Of a stretch of DNA of 43,223 bases, positions 17,348 through 25,354 are shown in pieces. This stretch comes from Candidatus Nealsoniibacteriota bacterium (GTDB lineage Bacteria > Planctomycetota > Planctomycetia > Pirellulales > Thermoguttaceae). The first letter of the stretch is position 1; each line of letters starts with the position of its first letter. The translations under genes were made by a program, and so were the position numbers. The notes under the pieces were generated by a model that did not search any database, was not told the DNA's origin, and saw nothing but the letters and a program-made list of their open reading frames with translations. The stretch spans positions 1 through 43,223 of the forward strand of contig JABMRB010000858.1 of assembly GCA_013202865.1 (NCBI GenBank). The letters run 5' to 3'.

Positions 17348-18700
17348 ATGAAGAAGATAGACAAGAGTCGCAGAGAGTTCTTGAAAAAGACGTCACGTCT
17401 AGGTGGCGCTCTGTTCGCAGCGCCGCTCTTCGTTCCCCGTTCGGCATTGGGCGAAGATGGTGCTCCAGGCGCCAACGACCGCATCGGAATTGCGGCTATC
17501 GGTGTTGGGCGCCAAGGGAGCGTCGCTTTCAAGGCTGCAGCAGACAACAAACTGTCGCAGCCTGTTGCCGTATGCGATGTTTACCTTCCTCGCGCTGTTG
17601 GAATGGCCAGGAAGCTCGGCATTGACCCCAAGAACACCTGTCAGAACTACCGTGAAATTCTCGAACGCAAAGATGTTGACGCCATTACTTCGTCAACGCC
17701 CGAGCATTGGCGTGCGCTCACCTGTATTCATGCCTGCCAGGCCGGCAAGCACGTTTATACGGAAAAGCCCATGTCGCTGACTGTTGTCGAAGGAAGGAAG
17801 ATGGTCGAGGCCGCCCGTAAGTACAACCGGGTGTTCCAGAGTGGTTCGCAGCAGCGATCCATGCCGGCGAACATCAGCGGCTGTAAGTTCATTCGCGAAG
17901 GCGGGTTGGGGAAAATCCAAAAGATCATTGCCTGCAATTATCAAAGCCCGTGGTTCGCGAATTTGCCTGCCGAAAAGATTCCCCAGGGACTCGACTGGGA
18001 AATGTGGTGCGGACCAACCAAGAAGGTTCCGTTTAGTTTCGGAATCTATCCCCCCCGTTCTAACCCGGGCTGGATTTCCTTCCGCCCGTATTCCGGTGGT
18101 GAAATGACGGGGTGGGGATCGCATGGGCTCGACCAGATTCAAAGCGCTCTGGGTATGGACGATACGGGCCCAACGGAAATCATCGTCGAAGGCGAGGCCC
18201 TTGAACCGCCGACATACAACAAGCCGGAATCCCTGATGCGCGGAGCAGACCTGTGCAGCACGCCGCACCTGAAGTTCAAGTATGCCAATGGTAACACCGT
18301 GATACTTGATCCCACCTCCAAACAACATGGAGCTGGCGGAATATTCATCGGCGAGAATGGCAAGCTCGAGATCAAACGGGCTGGGCTTGCCTCGAATCCG
18401 GAAGAAATCGCGCAGAAGCTCCTCAAAGGCCAACCGTCGCAAGATCAGCAAAATCGTTCTTCCATGGCGTTGCACCTTGGCAACTGGCTCGAGTGTTGCA
18501 TAACGGGCGACGAACCCATTGACAGCGTGGAGTCAGGGCACAGAACGGCTTCGCTCTGCCACATTCTCAATATCGCACGGTATGTGGGAAGGAATCTCCA
18601 ATGGGATCCGGAAAAAGAGCTCTTTGTCGGCGACGATGAAGCAAACTCCTACCTCAGTCGCGAAATGCACAATGGCTACGAATTGCCTGATGAGGTTTAA
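17348..18700 (+). CDS. Gfo/Idh/MocA family oxidoreductase, TAT signal
   Basis: KSRREFLKKTSRLGGALFAAPLFVPRSALG; IAAIGVGRQGS; GKHVYTEKPMSLTV. Confidence 0.9.
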   Translation: MKKIDKSRREFLKKTSRLGGALFAAPLFVPRSALGEDGAPGANDRIGIAAIGVGRQGSVAFKAAADNKLSQPVAVCDVYLPRAVGMARKLGIDPKNTCQNYREILERKDVDAITSSTPEHWRALTCIHACQAGKHVYTEKPMSLTVVEGRKMVEAARKYNRVFQSGSQQRSMPANISGCKFIREGGLGKIQKIIACNYQSPWFANLPAEKIPQGLDWEMWCGPTKKVPFSFGIYPPRSNPGWISFRPYSGGEMTGWGSHGLDQIQSALGMDDTGPTEIIVEGEALEPPTYNKPESLMRGADLCSTPHLKFKYANGNTVILDPTSKQHGAGGIFIGENGKLEIKRAGLASNPEEIAQKLLKGQPSQDQQNRSSMALHLGNWLECCITGDEPIDSVESGHRTASLCHILNIARYVGRNLQWDPEKELFVGDDEANSYLSREMHNGYELPDEV

Positions 18701-18790
18701 CGCACTACCAGAAAGAAAAGGGAAAAGGTTCCTGACACGTTTTTCACATCCGGTTGAGGTAACCCACTTATTTCTAAAGGAGGAGCACCG

Positions 18791-19417
18791 ATGCGTCTTT
18801 CATGTTTTGTTACGCTGATCTTACTTTGCCCCGTCGTGACGCTTGCCGAAGAAGGTTTTGTTTCTCTGTTCGACGGGAAGACCCACGATGGCTGGCAAGG
18901 CGACATCAAGGGCTATACGATCAAAGACGGCGTGTTGATCTGCGATCCCGGCCACAAGATCTTCACAAAGAAGGAGTATGCCGACTTCATCTTCCGCTTC
19001 GAGTTCAAGCTGCCCCCGAAAGGCTACAATGGCGTGGGAATTCGCGCGGCAACCAGTGGCGTTCAGGCATATAACGGCATGGAGATCCAGATCCTCGACG
19101 ATGGGCATGAGGTCTACAAGGATTTGCAGCCCTATCAGTATCACGGCTCGATTTACGGAGTTGTGCCGGCCAAGCGCGGAAGCCTGAAACCGACCGGCGA
19201 GTGGAACTGCGAAGAGATCCTGTGCCAAGGCAACCACGTGAAGGTCACGGTCAACGGCACGGTGATCGTCGACGCCGACTTGAGTAAAATCGACAAAACC
19301 AAGACGCTGGACGGCCAGAACCACTTCGGCTTGCACAACGAAAAGGGCTACATCGGACTCCTGGGCCACGGTTCGCCGGTCGAATTCAGAAACATCCGAA
19401 TCAAAGAACTGAAATGA
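18791..19417 (+). CDS. DUF1080 (3-keto-disaccharide hydrolase-type) secreted protein
   Basis: AAAGGAGGAG RBS; signal peptide; FVSLFDGKTHDGWQGDIKGYTIKDGVLIC; YHGSIYGVVPAKRGSLKPTGEWN. Confidence 0.9.
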   Translation: MRLSCFVTLILLCPVVTLAEEGFVSLFDGKTHDGWQGDIKGYTIKDGVLICDPGHKIFTKKEYADFIFRFEFKLPPKGYNGVGIRAATSGVQAYNGMEIQILDDGHEVYKDLQPYQYHGSIYGVVPAKRGSLKPTGEWNCEEILCQGNHVKVTVNGTVIVDADLSKIDKTKTLDGQNHFGLHNEKGYIGLLGHGSPVEFRNIRIKELK

Positions 19418-19457
19418 AGATGTAGGGTGGGTCGAGGAACGAAGACCCACGTCGTAG

Positions 19458-19518
19458 AATGACGAAGCACGAATGACGAAAGGAAGAAGCTTATTTCGTC
19501 ATTCGGATTTCGTCATTT
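19458..19518. repeat. intergenic inverted repeat (GAATGACGAA / TTCGTCATTC type)
   Basis: gaatgacgaagcacgaatgacgaaa ... tttcgtcattcggatttcgtcattt. Confidence 0.7.
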
Positions 19519-19603
19519 AGTGCTCGATTGCACAGTCGGGCAGCAAGACTATTAGACCATCCCATGGGATAGCATCACACCGAAGAAGTTGAAAGGTGAT
19601 ACG

Positions 19604-21040
19604 ATGCACGATTCAAAACAGCCGTCTCGTCGCGACATTCTCAAAGCGGGCGCGGCCGCCCTGGCGGCGCCGTATGTTATTACGTCCAACGCCTTGGGAG
19701 CCGAGGGACGACCGCCGGCCAGCGAGCGGGTCACTCTCGCTTATATCGGCATGGGGGGCAGGGGACGCGGCAACATGCAGGAGGCATTGTCCTGCGCCGA
19801 TGCACAGGTCTTGGCCGTCTGCGACGTTTGGGACCAACGGCGCGACTTGGCCAAGAGCATGGTGGATAAGCACTACAGCAGCACGGACTGCTCGGCCTAC
19901 GTCGATTTTCGCGAGATCTTGGCGCGCCGCGACGTCGACGCGGTGAGCATCGCCTCGCCCGACCATTGGCACGTACCGATGGCCGTGATGGCAGCCAAGG
20001 CCGGCAAGGACGTTTCGGTGGAGAAGCCGCTGGGGATGAGCGTTGCAGAGGACCAGATCTGTCGCGACGTAGTCAAACGATATGCGCGCGTGTTCCAATA
20101 CGGCTCGGAGGCCCGGATGAACGCCGCCGTCCGCTTCGGTTGCGAATTGATCCGCAACGGGCGCGTGGGCGAGCTTCGCGAAATTCGCGTCAAGGCTCCG
20201 ACCATGGACAGGATTGGGGTGCGCTATAGCAACGGAGCGTGGGTTCCCAGTTCGGACCCGAAAGTACACCGCTATATCCATGGGGTTCCACCGCAACCCA
20301 AGCCGGCGCCCAAGGGGTTGAACTACGATCTGTGGCTTGGTCCCGCGCCATGGCGGCCGCACGTAGGATGTCACGAGTTGGGCCATAACTGGTTCCACGT
20401 TTACGACTACTCCTTGGGTTTCATTGCCGGATGGGGCGCCCATCCGCTGGACCTGATGCAATGGGCCTTCGATACGCACCTGGACGGTCCCTGGGAAGTT
20501 GAAGGGACCGGCGCGATCCCCACTCCCGCGGAGGGCGTCAACGATGCGATCTTCCATTGGGACGTCCGGATTCGATTGGCCAGCGGCGTCACGATATCGT
20601 TCTTCGCGCACACCATGGCCAAGGACGAGCCGCCCGAATTTGCCCATGACCAGAGCAAGAATCCCTATCCGCAAATGCTTGGCGTCGCGGGGAATTACGT
20701 GCAGTTCATCGGATCCGAGGGCTGGATTGCCATTCCCTACAGCGGGGAGTACTGCTCGGAGCCGAAGTCGCTGTGCGAGGCGAAGTTGGGCCCCGACGCG
20801 GTCCGCCTGCCGGTGGGCACCGGGCAGGAAAGGAACTTTATCGAGTGTGTGCGAACTCGCAAGCAGCCCGTTTGTGACATTGACGATGCCGTGCGCACCG
20901 ACAGCCTATGCCATATCTCGGATATCGCGATCCGAACCGGTCGAAAGATTGTCTGGGACCCGATCAAAGAGGAAATCATCGGAGACGAAGAGGCTTCCCG
21001 CCGACTCAGCCGGGCGATGCGCGTGCCGTGGCAGATTTGA
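19604..21040 (+). CDS. Gfo/Idh/MocA family oxidoreductase, TAT signal
   Basis: PSRRDILKAGAAALAAPYVITSNALG; LAYIGMGGRGRGN; SPDHWHVPMAVMAAKAGKDVSVEKPLGMS. Confidence 0.9.
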   Translation: MHDSKQPSRRDILKAGAAALAAPYVITSNALGAEGRPPASERVTLAYIGMGGRGRGNMQEALSCADAQVLAVCDVWDQRRDLAKSMVDKHYSSTDCSAYVDFREILARRDVDAVSIASPDHWHVPMAVMAAKAGKDVSVEKPLGMSVAEDQICRDVVKRYARVFQYGSEARMNAAVRFGCELIRNGRVGELREIRVKAPTMDRIGVRYSNGAWVPSSDPKVHRYIHGVPPQPKPAPKGLNYDLWLGPAPWRPHVGCHELGHNWFHVYDYSLGFIAGWGAHPLDLMQWAFDTHLDGPWEVEGTGAIPTPAEGVNDAIFHWDVRIRLASGVTISFFAHTMAKDEPPEFAHDQSKNPYPQMLGVAGNYVQFIGSEGWIAIPYSGEYCSEPKSLCEAKLGPDAVRLPVGTGQERNFIECVRTRKQPVCDIDDAVRTDSLCHISDIAIRTGRKIVWDPIKEEIIGDEEASRRLSRAMRVPWQI

Positions 21041-21102
21041 TCGGAACCAGCGAAAACGAATTGCAGCGGCTCGACAAGATCAACCATTAAACGGAGATTA
21101 CT

Positions 21103-21480
21103 ATGATGCAATGTTCGGACAAACTGTCTCGTCGCGACATTCTCAAAGCGGCGGCGGCCGGTCTGGCTGTACCCTGCTTCGTTCCGCGAAGCGTGTTGGC
21201 CGCGCCGGGTGTGCCCGGGGCCAATGACCGCATTCGCACGGGCGTAATCGGATGCGGACGCCGGATCCAGGGCGTGATGCGACAATCGCCCAAAGACATT
21301 CAGCTTGCCGCGATCTCCGACTGCGATACGCGGCAGATGGGCGTGAATTCGTATTTCGGCAAGGCCGAAGACCGCATGAAACGCTTTCCGGAAGTACGAC
21401 TGACCGAAGGCGCCCGCGTAGCCGACGGCAAGCTGATCCTGGACGGACAGGGCGGAACATTGATTGCCGGACCGAAATGA
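21103..21480 (+). pseudogene. chimeric Gfo/Idh/MocA fragment: N-terminus of the 33220 gene fused to an unrelated C-terminal tail
   Basis: 21127-21364 is ~96% identical, without gaps, to 33241-33478; then diverges to EDRMKRFPEVRLTEGARVADGKLILDGQGGTLIAGPK*. Confidence 0.85.
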
Positions 21481-21503
21481 AAAAGGGCTCAAATGAAAAA
21501 ATG

Positions 21504-21600
21504 AAAAAGGGGTCGGGCTACTTTTTGGAAAAGTAGCCTGACCCCTTTTTGCTCCCGGGTGAAATGAAAAAGGAATGAAAACGTAGCCTGACCCCTTTTT
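21504..21600. repeat. REP-like palindrome plus extra half-site
   Basis: AAAAAGGGGTCGGGCTACTTTT-tgg-AAAAGTAGCCTGACCCCTTTTT (21504-21550) and GTAGCCTGACCCCTTTTT again at 21583-21600. Confidence 0.8.
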
Positions 21601-21628
21601 CAGATCTTTTTCAGCTTTAGGAGGATCA

Positions 21629-22015
21629 ATGATGACGATGGGCACGAAGGAAGACATTGAGGCATTCGTAGCAACGGAATATTTAGCAAGGACGTTGCCG
21701 AATACCTTCGATCCTCACAAGTTTGTATCGGCGGCTCCGCCGAAGCCCGACGTTATTTACGGTGGAAATATCGGCATCGAAGTTGGTTATGTGGGGCTAC
21801 CACAGAATATAGCAGGTGACATCCAAGAACAGCGGTTTGTCAAACAGCTGAACGATGTTCTTGGTCAACGCATTCGCGCTGATGTTGAAGTTGATCTCAT
21901 TATGCAGGACGATAAGGATATTGTTGATCATACCCCAGTCGAGGAAATGGGGACGTACCTACCAGGCTCCATCTGGTCGGCATGCGGATATCGGCGGTCA
22001 GCCCCTCGTCGATGA
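21629..22015 (+). pseudogene. 5' part of an unidentified gene, reading into antisense of the neighbouring gene
   Basis: AGGAGG RBS then MMTMGTKEDIEAFVATEYLARTLPNTFDPHKFVSAAPPKPDVIYGGNIGIEVG...; from ~21958 the frame is antisense to the minus-strand protein below; visibly lower GC than surroundings. Confidence 0.5.
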
Positions 22016-22622
22016 TGCAAAAGAGCCGCCCCCGCGCCGAGACCATCGCGCTGACGCTTGCCAAATGCTCGTGGCTGCGAGCGTATTTCGGATAACCGAT
22101 CCACTGGACATGCTTCGGCAGCCCAACCCGCGTGTCTCGGGCAACCGCATTGCTGTCTGGCCCGTGCAGATAATGGGTCCACTGGTCAATCTCGCCCGGC
22201 CATGGTTTGGTCGTCTTCTTCCAAGTGTCACCCGACTTGATGCAAGCCACGCCGTACGGCGCCAGCACGCGCATCACCTCTTCGGTGGAAACACGGCCGA
22301 GGTCCTCGGCGACAATGAGGTTGACGATGTTATCCGTATAGGGGAGATAGTTCTTGTTCCACTGTTGGACCGACGCCCTGCCGTACAAACCTTGTCCCTT
22401 GATATACTCTCGGGCCTTGGCCGTTTCGTCCGGATCGCGGCAAAGTCCGTGAACCACGAAGCTGTCATTGGCAAGCAACTCGGTCATAAACGGGCCGCCA
22501 CCCGAGCCGACATACACGACGAGCCCGCCCTGGATGCCCGAGCTTTTCGCGATCTCCCGAGGCGACTGGCCCAAGACGGCCGTGGTGACGGTAAGAAGGA
22601 CGAAAGTCAACACGATTCTCAT
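21960..22622 (-). pseudogene. SAM-methyltransferase/PQQ-propeller protein, N-terminal part only
   Basis: MRIVLTFVLLTVTTAVLGQSPREIAKSSGIQGGLVVYVGSGGG...RGRLFCIIDEGLTADIRMPTRWSLV then breaks off; larger planctomycete homologues continue into a propeller. Confidence 0.6.
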
Positions 22623-22652
22623 TGTCGCGACTCCTTAAGGAAGCCAAGGTAT

Positions 22653-24356
22653 CTACTTGGTATTCCAGATCGACTTCAGTTCGTGGGCTTGAAGCTTGAG
22701 CAGCTTGGCCGTGCCGCCGTGTGCGGTAACCGAGATCTCTTCAACATCCTGCTTCTGAGGACCGCCGGCGGTAATGAAGACCCGGCCGTCGCCGCCGGCA
22801 ATTTCGGTCAGTGAGCGATCAGCCAAGACCTGCAGGCTGATCTTGCCGTCCACCGTCTTCAGCGGCGCGTCGTTAAGCTTCTGATCAGTGACACTATACT
22901 TGATCTGCCGGCCGGGGAGGTTCAGTACGATTTCCTCGGCGTCGCCCACCTCAACCGTGAGGCGGACGTCGAGAAGATCGCTGCCGATGGGTAGCGTCAC
23001 CGGCTCGTCGGCCACAAGGTCCTGTGCATCCGCCAGGTTGCTCTTCGCTCGCAGTTGCTCGATCTCTTTGACGGGCTTGGCAAACATTCGAATGCCGTCT
23101 TCGGTGGTGCGCAGCGTTAGGCGATGGGGAAAACTGAAGTGCTGGTTGTATGGCCCCGGCGCTGCAATCCTGACCCAGCCGATCTGGATCTTGCGGCCGT
23201 CGGGCGCGTTGTCAAAGGTCTGGGAAGCGTAGTACGGACCGTAGTGGACCCGGTGCTTGCCCTCGTGCTCCGGGGTGAAGGTCTTCCCGTCGAATGTCCC
23301 CACGGCATACTTGGCATCGGCCGCGAAGACCACCCAGCGGGTGTTTGCTGCATCGCCGTCAACGGGAAGCTCGAACAACTCGGTGCACTCGTAGTAGCCC
23401 GGTAAGTGACTCTGTTCGGTCCAGTCTTTCATATTGGTCGAGGTGTAGAAGGCAGCGTTGCGCCCGCCCTTCTCATCATAGACGGCCATCACCCAGTGGC
23501 CGCCGAGTTGTTTGGCTTTGTCATCCAGGGGCGTATCGTTCTGATCGTATTGATACCAAATCACCTTCGGATCGCGGCCGCCGTGCTTCACGACGGGGTT
23601 TTTCTCATAGTAGGTGAAGGTTTCGCCGCCGTCGGTGCTGTAAGCGATGGATTCGCCGCCGTATTTCGGAAAACCGTAGCCGGTGTCGGTGAAGAAGGCG
23701 ACCAGCGCGTTCTTGCCCCAGCCGGCCGTGTTCTTCTTGTCTACCGTGGCGCCGCCGGAAAAGCAGTCGTGTGCAGCAAACGTCTTGCGGAGCAGCTTAT
23801 TGGGATGTTGCTCCCAATGCAGGAGATCCTTGCTCGTGGCATGCCCCCACGTCATGTTACCCCAAGGCAGCCCCACCGGATTGTGCTGGAAGAAGAGATG
23901 CCACTTGCCATTGTGGTAGACCATGCCGTTGGGATCGTTGTTCCAGCCCACCTTCTGGGTGAAATGGAACTGGGGGCGATAGGGCTCTTTGTAGAAATTC
24001 TCTTCGCCGGGAATGGCGTCGGATTGTTTCACCAAGGCAAAACCTTCGTCCGTGGTCTTGTCGACCACGACGCGCGCCTGCTTGCCCTGGTAGCGTTCGA
24101 TGGTGAAGAAAGCATACCAGTCGACCTGCTCGGGCGAGGAGGCCACATTCAGGCCATACTCACGGACCTTTTCCTCGCCGATGTAGAGATGAATATGAGC
24201 ATCGACCTTGCCGTTCTGGATCGGGATGATGAGATACTTGTTCTCGACCGTGAATTCCTTTTCCCTCGTCTGCAAGTCCTCCTGGCCGAAGGCCGCAACG
24301 CTAAGAGTGAGAAAAAGGAAATGTACAGCAACAACCCCAAAGAAAATCTTTTTCAT
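22653..24356 (-). CDS. GH32 family glycosidase (levanase/fructan beta-fructosidase-like), secreted
   Basis: YRPQFHFTQKVGWNNDPNGMVYHNGKWHLFFQHNPVGLPWGNMTWGHATSKDLLHWEQ (WNNDPNG motif), GGRDPKVIWY, ECTELFELP. Confidence 0.95.
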   Translation of the reverse strand: MKKIFFGVVAVHFLFLTLSVAAFGQEDLQTREKEFTVENKYLIIPIQNGKVDAHIHLYIGEEKVREYGLNVASSPEQVDWYAFFTIERYQGKQARVVVDKTTDEGFALVKQSDAIPGEENFYKEPYRPQFHFTQKVGWNNDPNGMVYHNGKWHLFFQHNPVGLPWGNMTWGHATSKDLLHWEQHPNKLLRKTFAAHDCFSGGATVDKKNTAGWGKNALVAFFTDTGYGFPKYGGESIAYSTDGGETFTYYEKNPVVKHGGRDPKVIWYQYDQNDTPLDDKAKQLGGHWVMAVYDEKGGRNAAFYTSTNMKDWTEQSHLPGYYECTELFELPVDGDAANTRWVVFAADAKYAVGTFDGKTFTPEHEGKHRVHYGPYYASQTFDNAPDGRKIQIGWVRIAAPGPYNQHFSFPHRLTLRTTEDGIRMFAKPVKEIEQLRAKSNLADAQDLVADEPVTLPIGSDLLDVRLTVEVGDAEEIVLNLPGRQIKYSVTDQKLNDAPLKTVDGKISLQVLADRSLTEIAGGDGRVFITAGGPQKQDVEEISVTAHGGTAKLLKLQAHELKSIWNTK

Positions 24357-24411
24357 GACACTACTCCATCTGGTGAAAAACTGCTAGCGACCTTAATCAA
24401 GGGATATAAAG

Positions 24412-24914
24412 TTAATTGGCAGACTCCTTCGTCGGCACTAGCCGCACGGCCATGCCTCCTTGGGCCGTCATGGCGGCCTTCAGAACGCTGTCGCTGCTGA
24501 CTTGCTGGCGGGTCACGCGGACCTTGGTGCGCGTGTCGACGGTCGGATCGTCGCTGTAGATATGAGCGTCGAACAGTTGGTCGGCAGGCAGGAAATCCAA
24601 GCGGACGTCGAGTGTGCGCGGCTGACCGGCGTTCATGCAGCCGATGAACCACTCGTCGCCGTGACGCCGCGCGATCACCGCATACTGCCCGATCCGGCCG
24701 TGTAGCACCTTGGGTTGTGGGCCACGCCCGGCTCGACGCGGATTTCCAACGCGTCGTCCTTGATTCGCCAGGCATCCGAGTTCTCTCGGAGCCAGATCCA
24801 GCCATCGGCCGGTTTGCTGTCGAAGGTGTCCTCGAAAACCACTTCCGGCTCGGCGGCCGAAAGCGACAGACTGAGCATCGGCAGGGCAACGGCAACAAGT
24901 AGCAAGCGTTTCAT
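24412..24914 (-). pseudogene. chimera: signal peptide + concanavalin-like N-terminus joined out of frame to a GH97 C-terminal domain
   Basis: Frame 1: MKRLLLVAVALPMLSLSLSAAEPEVVFEDTFDSKPADGWIWLRENSDAWRIKDDALEIRVEPGVAHN; frame 2 from ~24715: KVLHGRIGQYAVIARRHGDEWFIGCMNAGQPRTLDVRLDFLPADQLFDAHIYSDDPTVDTRTKVRVTRQQV.... Confidence 0.7.
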
Positions 24915-25035
24915 GAGGGAACTCCTTGGGGTGAGGTGGTTGCCAGCGAGACGACGGCATTTTGGGTTCAACCAATCATGTCTAATAAACTCCGTCTATG
25001 TCTACAGCCGTCCAGCATCTTCGAGCATCAGTATC

Positions 25036-25225
25036 AGGATATCGTGTCATCGATCGAGTTGGCAACCGGAAGAACGTCTTTTCTTACCGGGAAATCGTCC
25101 GGCAATATCCCGACACGCGACGGGCCCAGGAGGAGACCGGCTTCCGGAACTCAGTGGCCCGGACAGAATTCCGGTTTAGAAAAGACGATTTTCTGGTTCA
25201 AGAGAGCGACTTAGCTTGCTATACA
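25036..25225. promoter_or_regulatory. bidirectional inverted-repeat intergenic module, copy B
   Basis: Plus: GACGATTTTCTGGTT-N21-TATACA (25184-25225); minus: GACGTTCTTCCGGTT-N22-TATCCT (25078-25036). Same length as copy A (190 vs 189 bp). Confidence 0.7.
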
Positions 25226-25354
25226 GATAAGGAATGTGTGCCGGCTAGCGTTGCCCGCCGCGGCGGTCTGGTCGAGCCGTGCGAAAACGGCAAGTATCGG
25301 CCGTCGTGAGTTTTTGCCCTGGCGGCTCCCGCCCGTACCCTTTGGAGGTTCACC

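Noticed and set aside
18712-18765. CACGTTTTTCACATCCGGTTG resembling the promoter-like element
   Set aside because: Contains CCGGTT but lacks the GACGATTTTC spacing and no TATNNT hexamer at N21-23.
23406-24500. 364-aa plus-strand ORF
   Set aside because: Antisense to the clear GH32 gene.
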